From Dermatemys mawii (taxonomy: Eukaryota > Chordata > Testudines > Dermatemydidae), in assembly GCA_007922305.1 (NCBI GenBank), contig ML677373.1, forward strand, positions 12,884,127 to 12,948,126: a stretch of DNA of 64,000 bases, read 5' to 3'. A program made the translations under genes and the position numbers. The notes under the pieces are model-generated. The model ran no database searches. It was not told the DNA's origin and saw only the letters and a list, made by a program, of their open reading frames with translations. This document shows, piece by piece, positions 12,615 through 38,100 of the stretch (the first letter of the stretch is position 1; the number at the start of each line of letters is the position of its first letter).

Positions 12615-15237
12615 ATCTAGAGCAGCAAAACTTAAACAAAATTTTGTAACACTCTTTCATTTGGAGGATTTAGCTCTTTCTGTATGCCCTTCAGATTACT
12701 ATTTGTACAGTTGGTTGAGGTTGGGAAGCACTGTTACTGTACTTTACAGCATTCTGGTGAAACAGTCTGAAAATTTTGTGGCAACTACCATGAAATTAAA
12801 ATTATTATTATTTTTTAAATGGATATAAAAATAATGCTTGGGATTATGGGATAAGTAGGTTTGTCAGATTTTTCTTCTAAAATTTTCTGCAGCAAAATAG
12901 GTAACTGACGCTTTAATTGTTACTGTTTGGTTTCAAAGTTCACCCCCATTTGAGAATGTGCCTGTTCCAACTCCTCAGAGCTGTTGTTTCAGGCTGTCTG
13001 CAGTCTCAGGAGAGACAACACTGCTTTAGTTCACTCTCTGTTTACCTCCATGAATATTAAGTGTGAGGTTTTTGTAGATAAAAGCTGAAACTTTGCAGCA
13101 TGCTTCTGTAGTAAGGGGTAGATTCGATGGCTGCAGAATTGTGGGATAAATTGGGCCTAGATAAAAGAGCTGTTATCCATTGAACTAATTATGTGGCTTC
13201 TGGCTCTCTTTGACAGTTCCACTGCCATCTACTAAATCATTTTTAAAATATTCCTTTATTTAACTCCTGCTCTGTGTTTTTCATATCATTGCATAGAGGA
13301 TTGATAGGTCTCCTATCCTTCAGAAGCCAAAGACCAGTTTCCTTTGATTACTATCACCTCTAGAGCCAAGGTCAAGATCATTCAAATCATGTATGTTTTT
13401 GTATTAGAATGTCAAATATTTGTAATGCATCCTTACAGTTTTGGATGCATTCCTTAATACTGAGCTATGATCCACCTATAAATCTTCACTTTTATTCTAG
13501 AGGAGGGAAGAGAAGTCATTTATATTCCCTCAGCTACACACTAAAACTTCAAACAATCCAGCGTAAGGGGGTCTTAACGCAAGAACTTCTCAAAGGTTCG
13601 ATCTGTGTCATAGAGTCTATGGTAAAAAAAGAAAATGCACATTCCAACAAAGTAAATATTCACTCATGGCGTTCAGCATGTGCAGAACACTATCAAATAC
13701 ACCAATATAATCGAATGCAAACGTGATGCAAGTCAGCCTGCTGATGACTTCCAAGATATGTAGCAACTGGAGCCTAACAAACACTAAAACAATACTTGCA
13801 AAACAAAGGAGTAGCAGCACAAAAGGTAGTCAAAAGAAAGATCCTTTTAAAATTAAATTTTCTGAATGCACTTTCATTTTATTTTATTATATATATATAT
13901 TTGAGTCTGCGTCACATAAGGTACAACCCTTTCTGTGATATGCTTGGAAAGGGTGGACGGACACTCCTTGGCTACTCGATGCCTATTTAATGAGTAGTTT
14001 GGTCTGGGTATAGTGTTGATATTAAGGAAGAAATGGTTGTTAGATGATCATCCATTATTATTAAAGAACTGTTACTCATTTGCTAAAATCGGTAATAGTT
14101 ATTTAGATTGTACTGTTGTCTGCTTTACTAGGGCCCAGTTCAATCCAGAGTAGGGTTTCCTTCTTATCCAGATACAGCTATTGGAGTGATGTGGGTTATG
14201 AAATGAAATGAAATAAAATAAAATGGCACATGGGCCCTGCAAGGCCCTTGCTGAGGCATGTGCTAATAGCTTTACTTTCTGTAATTCTGCTTCCCCCTTT
14301 TCCTCCCACCCTTCCAAAAAAAAAAAAAAAAGTGACTAGATGGCCAAAACTTCTGAAGTAGTAGTAATTGCTAGTGAAAACAGGCTTTTCCTGAGAGGAT
14401 TTCTCCATTATAGAGAGAGCTGTAAATCAGCACAGATGTAACATGTGAATTGTGTAACTGCTTTGTGGGTGCAGTAGTAGACCTTATTTTTCACACATTT
14501 CAAACATTTTTCACACATTTAGAGCCTAATTGTAGCATATCTTGTTCGTTCTTTTGCCTTTCCTCACCTTCACCTATTAAGGCAGCCTGCTGGTTCCATG
14601 GTGCTTTTGTTTTAAAGGGCCAAAGCCATCTCTGAATTTTTAATTGTCTAGATTGACAGCTTTTTGTTACTCACCCAGGAGAAAATCTCTCTACAGAGGT
14701 GACTTGGGAGGCTATAAAAAAGTTTGTAGGATGTTGGCCAAAAAGCATAGCTTCACAACAAAAATAAAGATAAATAGATATATACAAATGAACATTATAG
14801 TCTTTGTTAGTAATTTTGTGTCATCTGTACCAAGCAAAACTAAGTAAAAATTATGTTAGTGCTGGTAAATGTGCTGTCATTCTAATGCAATTGGACTTTG
14901 TCCTGTGGAGATTTCTTACCTTGTGGGGAAAAAGCAACTTTCAACGTAAGTGCCTAGGTCTAACTCCTTCCTGGCTTATCCATCAAATCCATTTGAAATA
15001 AATTAAGCAAGAAACAATGGGGGTCAAAAGTATTTAGGAGTAAAGTCACTTAAAACACTGATGCTCTCTACTGTCCTTCATTAATACAGCTTCATCCCTT
15101 ATGACTTTTCTGGTCTTGTACTCATTTTAAAGTGTCGTCATCATAGTCAGGAAAGTACATATTAAAAATGGGAACCTTCATGTTCCTACATCTGCTTGAA
15201 ATGTGCCAGAGTTCCATTGACTTACTTTATTGATGTA

Positions 15238-15930
15238 TGCCTTGTCTACACTAGGGAACTTTACCAAAAAAGAAAAAAAAATCACCGCTGCTGCTCCCTG
15301 TTCATCTGGATTTAATTAATGGTAAAAACACCTGAAGCTGCCAATGTTTACACTTTGGCTCCCAACGGTTCTACCATTAGAGAATTTTTTTGGAAATTCC
15401 CTAATATAAGCACGACTTAAAACCTTGTGGATCCAGTACAACCACAGGGGAGAGGGAGAGACTGTCATCAGAATTGCCAAATAAGTTCTGAATGAATAAT
15501 TATTACTAGTGGTAAAAGGCAGAATACAACTTGCTTCTCAGATTTCAGGTTGAATTTGCAGTGGTGGCAACTGATCAAATACTCTCTGGATTTATAAACT
15601 GAACTTGATCTAGAGAAGTTGCTGAGGGTAAATATGGAACCTATAGACTATGGCTCTGGCTACACTAGAGAGCATACAGCGGTGCATCTGCACCGATGCA
15701 GCTGAGCCTCTGTAAGTTGTCTAGTGTAACAGTTCTAAGCTGACGAGAGCGCTCTCCCGTTGACTTATTCCACCCTCAATGAGCAGTGGCAGCTGTGTCA
15801 GTGAGAAAAGCTCTCCTGCTGACATAGCACTGTCCAGCGCTTAAATCGGCATAAGTTATGTCACAGAGAGGCGGTTAATTGAACCCCTAAGCAATATAAC
15901 TTATGTCTACTTAGGCTATGGCTACACTAC
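15238..15930. mobile_element. Remnants of short TGTCTACAC-type DNA elements
   Basis: CTTGTCTACACTAGGGAACT near 15242, GGCTCTGGCTACACTAGAGA near 15651 and GGCTATGGCTACACTACAGC near 15914 are ends of turtle-type short elements. Individual boundaries could not be fixed. Confidence 0.45.
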
Positions 15931-15984
15931 AGCTTATGACTTTCCTACTAAACCATCCAACTTCAGCATTGAAGTTTCAGATGA

Positions 15985-29554
<13,570 letters not shown>

Positions 29555-30527
29555 AGATAAATATTAGAGATTATTTAAAGAAACCAGAGAAACAGTAAAT
29601 ACACATACAGAATCTAACTACAGCCGCTGATCTAAAAATCACAAGATGGTAAAACCTGAATCACTTCTTACCACAAAGTGATCTTCCTTCGCTCAGTATG
29701 GAACTTTGGGGGTGGGAGGGAGAGTTCAACTTACATGCCAAAAGTTATCTTTAAATTAAAAAAATTAACAGATTTCCTCAGCTGCTCCTGGGTTGTCCCT
29801 TTCATTCACTCTTCCTTTTCCCCCCTCCTCTGTCCATCAGTGCATGAAGTTTTAATGCCATATAAAGTCCTAGCCATGCTGATAAAGGAAAAGGGAGAAA
29901 CTCTGCTGGTATTTTCTCTATATGCAAAGTCTTCATTTGACATGGAGGGACTTCAGAGAGGAACCAAATCCACTGTCCTGCCTTTAAAAAAACAAAACTG
30001 CTATTTGCCTTCAGCATTCAGCTCTTTTTGGTTGGGAAAAGATGGTGTTTTCTTTTTTTTCCTTCTCCTTACCCACTCTCCCTTCTGAGGCTCAGCAGCT
30101 TCAGAGCAGAGTGCAGGAGACAAGCTTTTTTTCACAAGTCACAGAGCTGCTCTGAGAAATTCCAAACTACAATCAGCCTGTTCTCTCTTATTCTGGTGAC
30201 CTCTTTTTTTCTTAAAAGATGTTCGGTTGAGCACAGTCTGTAATTTTTTTCCATAGTGCCTTTTCCCTTATTTCCTTCTTTATTATTTTTAAGTTAAAAG
30301 GACAGTCCAGAGGTTTTTTTCTGCATATGTGTAAATATTTTTAAGGGGAGGGAGAAGGGGTAGTTTTATCAATGAATAGAAAAAGACATCTACAAAAAAG
30401 ATGGAGCTTTAATATTTGTATTACTATCTGACTTTCTTTATTCCAAGGGAAAATACAAGGCATATAGCTGCAGCCAGAAGCCTCAGGAGAAAGGGGAAAG
30501 AAGGATTGCCTCATTAGGACTATTTAT

Positions 30528-30606
30528 AGAATCAAAGACATACAGGATTGGAAAAGACCTCAATTGGTCATCTAGTCCAGTCCCCTGCACTGAGCCAAGA
30601 CTAAGT
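30528..30606 (-). repeat. CR1 tail fragment inside the GRB2 3' UTR
   Basis: GAATCAAAGACATACAGGAT, TTGGAAAAGACCTC and GGTCATCTAGTCCAGTCCCC match the conserved CR1 3' end, antisense to GRB2. Confidence 0.75.
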
Positions 30607-31368
30607 ATTATGGGAAAAGGACAAACATATTTGGGGGTGAAGGTGGGTGATCTATTAAAGTACCATGGTGGGAGAGAATAGTGCTGAGGTGTCCGACAAA
30701 AAGTACATTCCTTTTGACAGGAAGCTTTACGTTACAGGGGAACCTCAAGAAATGGTACTTGAGTACACTTTAAGGTATTAGTGAATGTCCATACCTACTC
30801 ATGTAATTAAGAGTCTGGCTCCCTTTAGGCTGGGGTAGGGAATATTTGCATTCAAGTCCTGTTCTTGAAAAGAGGGGGTGGCATCACTTTACTCCACTTT
30901 CTCCCTACTCCCTCCTCCTTGTGCCAGTGTTACACAATTTAAGAAGCTGATACTTTCTTTTCACTCCCAGTTCACAGCAGGCTGTGTGGTGATTGCATTC
31001 CCCCTTCCCTCACCACAGTGGCATTCGTTAATTAAACTGCCAGAACAGTTTGATGTTGATTTGGACAAAAGGAGATAAATCAAACTGCAGAGTTTTGTGC
31101 CAATCTTCAGTTATATTATTTCCTCTTGGCAGCCCTGTGGCTGAACCCTTAACCCCAACGATGAACCCCAATACTACAACAGAGATCTCCTGCCCAAGTG
31201 GAGACGTTCCTGTGTTGGCAGGTGCCTTTTTTGTACTAAGTGTTACAAATGTTTTATTCCTGAGACGGACTCTGCCTTACACTTCATTTCTCCAGCAGAT
31301 GAAAGAGAGAGCTACCCTATAGAGTATTACTTTCTCTCCCTGTCCTTGCTAGCTGTCATTCACTTTGT

Positions 31369-31390
31369 CTTTCTTTCTTTCTTTCTTTCT
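31369..31390 (+). repeat. (TTTC)n microsatellite in the GRB2 3' UTR
   Basis: About five and a half perfect units just before AAAATGATTGG. Confidence 0.9.
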
Positions 31391-31625
31391 AAAATGATTG
31401 GAAAAGGAATCTATGGCATTCTACACCTGGACCATTTGATTGTTTCCTTATTTTGAAATTGGTGTATATCATACAGCCTTGCAGACATGTGTCTTGTGTG
31501 TACATATATTAAAAAAAAATCAGTGTTTAAATAAAAATGCCTATGTACTTAATCCTTTAACTCTGCAGCAGCATTTGGTAGATAGTAATTAACTGTGAAT
31601 AATAAATATACAATGAATTCTTCAC

Positions 31626-33480
31626 TTTAGCATCTGTCTGTTATTTCCATTAACTGAGTAAAACATCAGCCAGTCAAGCTAATTTATAACATGTAACTCA
31701 GTGGGAAGAAGGAGATAGCTTATTCCTTCATCCTACCAAGACAGATAAATTGAGAACTGCATAGGTTAGTATGCATGGCCTTCTGGGTTCAGATAAAAAT
31801 CCTGTCTGCTCCTTGCAGACATTAAAGATCCTTTGTCCATTATCTGAACGGTAGGTGGAGCCTAGATGTTTTTGTTCCTTCCTCAAAACTTTTTATTGAT
31901 CTCCACAAATGGGCATGAATTTCTGACATGTAGCGAGGAACCAGCTGTGGAAGACACTTTGCTTTATTTGATCTAACAGTCTCCAAGTAATTTAGTACTA
32001 CTCTTTTATTGAAGGACAGAGGGGGCAGGTAATGGAGGAGTGGAGGGTGGGGTGAGGATACTGGAATTTGACTTATGAGAATAGCAACGGTATTTCTAAC
32101 TGATAAATGAGTGATTTTTTTTTTTCTGCTCCATTTACACCTTGGCCTAGCTGTCTTTATGGATTACACCTAATTATATGAGTTGGTTCCAAAAGCACTT
32201 TCAAATGGGACCAGAATGGTTTGCCTGGATCTTGCTAATAAGCTGTATCAGTGCAATGGTGGAAATGGTCCTTGAAAACCTGTTGGCATAAATATCAATT
32301 GTATGACTTCTCTCCAAATTTTGCTCTGTGTAGATTATGTTCAGAAACTCCATAGTGGGATTTAAAGCATAATAATTGAAAGGCTGACTGACATATAAGC
32401 TCTTTTGAATTGTCAAAGAAAATTCTTGTTTGATTAGGAATTCTTTTACCACATCTGTTCTGGAGCCCGTCGTCTCTGGCAATATCTGAATTATCCAGTG
32501 AGAATTTTTCATTGTTTTTCCTGAGTTGTGCCAACTATGTTAGTGAGTATCCCAACCAAGCTTGCAGTGATTTGCCGTGTGGATTTGAGTTGAACATCAT
32601 GTATAATGTTGACCTGAGACACCTTCACATTCTCAGTGGTCTTTATCTTTTGTTGAAGGTTAGAAAAATTCCTTATGGGTTGTAAAGGAAGTAAAATACA
32701 TTTGTTGCCATTTTTATATAAAAGGCTTTTAACTATCCATTGAATATCTACTACCCCCACAGCAACCAAGCACCGAACAAAGTAATGTGATGGGGCATAC
32801 GTTTAAAAATGAAGCTGATGCCTGTTATATTTAGCAATATATCTTACACTTATTAACTCCTTGGAGAAATAATCAGCTTCCACATACAACCACAATGATC
32901 ATAAAAAACAAACCCCAACCTCCCCCCACAAAAAACTAGCACTTATCTCAAGACTCAGTCTGATTTCAGTATTTCACTTTATTTTAACACACAAGTTTTT
33001 TAAAAAACAAAAACCTTATGAGCTAGCCATGTTAGAAGGTGAGTGAATTATGTGACTGAATATTTTCTGCCAAACCAGCATGACTATATACTATTCACAG
33101 TAGTAAGTCATTGATTAATGTTAAAGGTGCAGTTCTTAGTGATACGCAGGCTTTGTACATACTACCAGGAGGAAGGGAGGAGCCATGTGCAGAATTAAGA
33201 GCCAGAAATTCTTTTAATACCAGCTCTGCCATGGTCTCCTAAAGGGCCCTGTAAGAATCATTTTAATCTGTTTCCATTTCTCCCTTTTCAAGGGTTGAAG
33301 CCTATTTAAGTACAATGCGCACAGTGCATATCTTTGCTTTATCATTCTTGCCATTAATTTAGAAAACTTTAAACCACAAGCTCATGGAAGACGAGCTGGG
33401 CAGAAGAAGTTAGGGGGTGGGTCAGGGAATCCTGTCTTTTAATGAAATGGTGTTGCCCTGTCAGGTGCTGGTGGGCCACT
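31626..33480. other. Intergenic region between GRB2 and SLC25A19
   Basis: AT-rich sequence separating two same-strand genes. The only structure seen is a minus-strand decayed ORF at 32201-32769, listed separately. No tRNA, exon of a known gene or conserved promoter was recognised before the CpG-rich stretch that starts near 33.5 kb. Confidence 0.6.
32201..32769 (-). pseudogene. Decayed ORF of unknown, probably retroelement, origin
   Basis: Two overlapping minus-strand reading frames (32509-32769 and 32201-32512) look like one former coding sequence of about 190 codons split near 32510: the first frame ends in TGA and the sense continues one frame over, as if one base had been lost. The product shows no domain I can name; it is rich in Ile, Gln, Asn and Thr. 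Stops also lie just upstream of 32769, so no start is clear. A decayed retrovirus-like or other retroelement gene is possible but unproven. It is not a live gene. Confidence 0.35.
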
Positions 33481-34120
33481 GCTCTATTCTATGCTCTGCT
33501 CGGCTTGAGTGGCTCTCCTGGACTGACCAACTTCGCCGCATCCTACGAGTCCAGCAAGCGAAGGAGTTCCCTTGCCCTGCGTTACGCTGCAAGATCTGGC
33601 GTGACTACATCTCCCAGCAGGCCATGCGCCTCCGATGATTCTGAGCATGCGCAGCCTATTTGTCCTGCTGGCCCAGGACTGCCTCGGGCTGGATTGGCTA
33701 GGCCCAGCCTGGACCGATGTCAAGCAGCCGGGGAGCGGCTCTGGGCAGCGCCGTGAGGAGGCGACAGCGTTCGGGAGCCGGCGTGGGCAGCAACGGGGTG
33801 AGCGTCGTCGTGAATGTCTCCTCTGGCGGGGGAGGGGCGCGCTGCGGGGCAGCAGAGGCCTGAGGGGGGATTTCTGAGGTGCGGTGACCCCTCAGCCCCA
33901 GCGCGTCCCCGTCTACACCAGCGACCGGCCCCCTCGGCGCGTCCCCGCGACCGGCCGTTGGGCTCCCGGCGCGTCCCCACCCACACCAGCGACCGGCTCC
34001 CTCCGCTGCCCCGAGCCTGTCCCGGTCCAGCCCGGTAACTGCCCCTTCCGCAAGTCCCAACCAGTAACGGTCACTTCTGCCCCCATCCACCCGAACCCCA
34101 CAGCGGCAACCACCCTCTCT
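33480..34120 (+). promoter_or_regulatory. SLC25A19: CpG-rich promoter and untranslated first exon region of SLC25A19
   Basis: The only long CpG-dense, GC-rich stretch in the window; it lies 0.9-1.5 kb upstream of the SLC25A19 ATG. At 33604-33623 there is a ZNF143/SBS-like site (ACTACATCTCCCAGCAGGCC). An NRF1-like GCATGCGCA lies at 33645-33653 and an inverted CCAAT box (ATTGG) at 33693-33697. This set is common in TATA-less promoters of nuclear genes for mitochondrial proteins. A plausible first-exon donor is CAACGG/GGTGAGC near 33798. Transcription start and exon 1 are inferred. Confidence 0.7.
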
Positions 34121-34580
34121 AGAAGGGCTGGTGCCAGAATGTCTGTTCTCATCCCCTTCCCGAGCCAAGGTGTGCGATTGTGTGTTGCCAGGAATCATAA
34201 CAGTCAAAACCCAGTAGGACACTTCAGTCTTCCTGGCCGTTCCGTTAAAGACTTGATGGTGTCAGTTCTGAAACAGAAAAAACTTCCAGAACAGACTCCA
34301 ACGAGAAACTGAGGAACTGGAATTAATTTTCAAATTGGACACAATAAACCAAGGACTAAACAGAGCTTGCGAATGATTCGCTATTACACTAATTGATTGC
34401 ATTTCCCTAGTTAATTTACCTTCAATAGTTGTGATCTCCTGATATCCATTTCAAAAGGTACTTTTTTCTCCTGCTGATAATGGCCCATCCAAATTAAACA
34501 GCCTCTTAGAATTGGTATGCTAATGTACAACCTTTTTTTTTCTTTTGCTTTCTGTGTGTATAAATGTATCTTACTTCTGT

Positions 34581-34672
34581 TCCATTCTATGCATCCGATG
34601 AAGTGGGCTATAGCCCACGAAAGCTTATGCTGAAATAAACCAGTTAGTCTCTGAGGTGCTACAAAGTCTTCC
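34581..34672 (+). repeat. Dispersed element of the CCCACGAAAGCTTATG family
   Basis: It carries GATGAAGTGGGCTATAGCCC, then CACGAAAGCTTATGCTGAAA, and GTTAGTCTCTGAGGTGCTAC further on. Related copies occur at 51034-51160 and, rearranged, at 22507-22613. I know this as an abundant repeat of turtle and crocodile genomes but cannot assign its class from this copy. It lies in SLC25A19 intron 1. Confidence 0.7.
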
Positions 34673-34976
34673 TCATCTTATTTTTGTTGCCTTTGTTAGG
34701 CTGGCTGAAGACCTTTCATTTGCCTTTATTCTTGATCCCATTTAAATGGACTGCATGTTCTAGGGGTGGGAGCAGTTTTAGGAGTCGGGTTCCTTTTTGG
34801 GATCAACAATATTCATAGGCCCGACGCTAGTTTGTTGTGTGATAGCGACCCCTTTGCTTCTCTGTGAGAGGTCAAAAGCAGACCTGTGGCTGAAACCTCC
34901 TCATTCTCTTCTGTCTTCGGACTGCAGCACTCTTGGAGGTTGATGCAGGTGGAGGCTGCCCGTGGACCAGGCAGTG

Positions 34977-35108
34977 ATGGTCGGCTATGACCCCAAATCT
35001 GAAGTGAAGTCCGTCTCCGCTGTGGAGGTGGCCGTGGCGGGATCCGCATCTGGGTTTGTCACTCGGGCTCTGATCAGCCCTTTGGATGTCATCAAGATTC
35101 GCTTTCAG
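34977..35108 (+). CDS. SLC25A19: SLC25A19 coding exon 1, residues 1-44
   Basis: ATG at 34977 starts [11 protein letters not shown]; the exon ends IKIRFQ before donor GTACCT. It contains the first carrier signature. An upstream acceptor at 34926-34927 (ACTGCAG) or 34946-34947 (GATGCAG) would join it to the untranslated exon in the CpG island. Confidence 0.95.
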
Positions 35109-38100
35109 GTACCTTTCCCAAGAGCCCCATGATACACCTGAAAGACAAACATGCAGAGAATAAAAAGAACCAAAACTTTTTCTTTTAACCTTTTATAGTA
35201 TTTAAATAAATAATTGCCAGTGTCACAAATACACCCAGAAGCTCTTACATAGCTGATTAAACCTCTTTGTGAGTTAAATACAGATTATACGAGGTAGACA
35301 GCTCTGTGTCTCTTTGGGGGCCGTTTCTGCTTTCTGTTTAATTACTGTAATATATTTTTACTGCTCTGTCTTATTTTCTTATACATAGCTCTTGTGTTTT
35401 TCTTGTTCTTCCCTCCCTCCCACCCTTTCTATCAACCTGTCCTAATTTAATTTTATTTACATTTTTCCTGAATATCATCGCTCTTTAGCATTGCACATGC
35501 CTCTTCTGCTGCCTGCTCATAAGGACCAGAGCAGTGGTATCTGAGCCAGTTATAGCTGCCATGAGGGCACACAAGGAGTGGGGTCTGAGTTAATGTAGAC
35601 CACTGAGTGTTTCAAAGATCAGATTCAGAGTAAAGTAATTTATTTGTTCTTTTTCAGCTTCAGATTGAACAACTCTCCCCCAGAAACCCACTGGCTAAAT
35701 ATTATGGTATCTTGCAAACTGCACACCGGATCCTCCATGAGGAAGGGCTGACAGCATTCTGGAAGGGGCATGTTCCTGCTCAGCTCCTCTCCGTCAGCTA
35801 TGGAGCTGTCCAGGTAAGCTGTCAGGAAATCATCAAGGCTAGCTTTGTTCTGAAGTTTTTAGTTCCTATAGTGGCTTTGTCAACAGCATAATCCTGTCAT
35901 AGCTGCCCATCGCTTACCCAGCTGTCTGTAGGGCTAGACCATTCGTAGGGTACCTTGTAAGCCAAAGTGAAGACTTTGGCAGTGTGATTAGGTGATGGTA
36001 GAGCAGTGGACCAAGAGGACAGATGTGGGTTCTAGTCTCAGATGAGTGCTTACATGCTGTGAGTCCTTGAGTGTGTCACTTATCTTTCTGGTTCACTTAC
36101 TGCCTTTGTTCGTTGTGGATGACAGTACTCATACTGATAATGATACTCATACTGATAATACTGATTCGTAGGTTGTTGTGAAGCTTAATTCATTAATGCT
36201 TCTAAAACCTTTTGAGACCATCTATTGAAAGGTGATGTATAAGAGCCAAATATGTATTATTTAATAAATAATTTGTGGAGCAGAGAGAGAGTTAAAATGG
36301 GATTTGTTTTAAATCTCAGACTATATTCTCCTAAAGGGAGGACTGAAGATTCTGAATGCCAGGAGTATTCCCCAGTTTGATTACTGCATCCTTGGAGAAT
36401 ATCCTTCAGGAGGTTACAAATGATGAATTTATTTATTTTTGTTAGAATGTGGTAGAACCGGGCAGGTTGTGGGTGATGAGTTTTCTCTGTAACGTATGTT
36501 TCTTTTTCTCTGTAAGTTTGTGACCTTTGAATGCCTGACGGAATTGGTGCACAATGCCACACCATACAATACCCGCAACTTCATCGTGCACTTTGTGTGT
36601 GGCGGCCTGGCTGCTTGCACTGCCACCATGACAGTTCAGCCTCTTGACACGCTACGCACCCGTTTTGCTGCTCAGGGGGAGCCTAAGGTATGAGTTAGGG
36701 GAGAAAAATTTTAGCTTTGTGATATTTGTTGATGGTAGCCATGTTTCATTCAGATTAGTATGGGGAAAACTACACAACTTCCAGAAGGTGATCTGGGAAG
36801 ACTGGAGCCCTTAATGGGTGGTAACGTCATTAATGCCAAGTTATCCTTCAGTCCGTTGACACACGTCTTTTGTCCTGGCTGAGAGAGGGAGGAACTGTTC
36901 TTTTTGGCGTGACTGATTTGCCTCTCATTTGGTACTCAATCACACAAGGGATTTATTCCTCTTGTCTTTTTCTGAGGAGACATGTCTCAAACAAATAATC
37001 ATAGAAATATAGGGCTGGAAAGGACCTTGAGAGGTCATCTAGTCCAGCCCTCTGAACTGAGGCAGGACCAAGTATACCTAGATCATTCTTACCAGCTGTT
37101 TGTCTAACCTGTTGTTAAAAACCTCCAGTGATGGGGATTCCACAGTGTCCCTTTAGGAGCCTATTCCAGTGCTTAGTTATTTATGTAGTTAGAAAGTTTT
37201 TCCTAATATCTAATCTAAATCTTCCTTACTGCAGATTAAACCCATTACTTCTTGTCCTACCTTCAGTCTACATGGAGAATAATCTGTCACCATCCTCTTT
37301 ACAACAACCTTTAAGATATTTGACTGCTGGTACCAAGTTCCCTCTCAGTTTTCTTTTCTCAAGACTAAATATCTTCATTTTTTTTAACCCTTCCTCCTAG
37401 ATCAGGTTTCTAAATCTTACATCATTTTTATAGTGCTTCTCTGGACTCTCTCCAGTTTGTCCACATTTTTCTTAAAGTGTGGTGCCCAGAACTGAGGCCT
37501 CACCAGTGCCAAGTACAGTGGGATAATTACTTCCCTTGTCTTGTACACAACATTGCTGTTAATACACCACCAAAATGAAGATATCCCTTTTCACAACTGT
37601 GTCACATTGTTGGCTCATAAATATGCAAAGTGTACGAAGAGTCATGTGCAGGTGCTTACAGGTATGATGTTTTTAAAGCAGTCCTCTAGTAATCCAGTTT
37701 TATATGCTTGTTTGTACAAGGAGCTGTCTCCCCCAAACAAGTTCTGTCTCCCTTCTGTTCTTACTAGAGACACTTAATTTTGAATCAGAGCCATTTTCTC
37801 ACTGTATTTCTGCTTAACTTGTAATGGAATTGCAATCCATTCCCATGTATTCAGTATCAGGGTTTCACTGCAAGAGTAAATGGTGAAACTAGGCTGTGAG
37901 GAAGAAAACACATCTCTGATACAAATACAAGTGCTGGTGAACTAAAGCCATTGGGAAAATTAACAAAAATAAGAGAAATAGGTAGATTTCTTAGTATACG
38001 TTTTTGAGTATGGGTGTTTTCTAGCCACCAGTCAAAGAAGACTGGACAAGAAATGTTCTCAGCTTTTTAAGTGAAGAGCTGTGACTGGCATATTTGACAT

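Larger units (their letters stand above)
29555..31625 (+). other. GRB2: GRB2 3' UTR with two poly(A) signals
   Basis: Downstream of the stop codon there is no further ORF of note. Canonical AATAAA hexamers occur at 31530-31535 and 31601-31606. A 3' UTR of about 2 kb fits what is known of GRB2. Inside it are a CR1 tail fragment at about 30528-30606 and a (TTTC)n run at about 31369-31390. The 3' end is inferred from the hexamers only. Confidence 0.7.

Noticed and set aside
12286..12660. Overlapping ORFs on both strands
   Set aside because: They are shadows of the palindromic hAT-like element at 12395-12614.
33698..34312. Long ORFs on both strands across the CpG island (up to 174 codons)
   Set aside because: GC-rich sequence lacks stop codons by composition; the products are low-complexity Pro/Arg/Gly without family resemblance, and the region behaves as a promoter.
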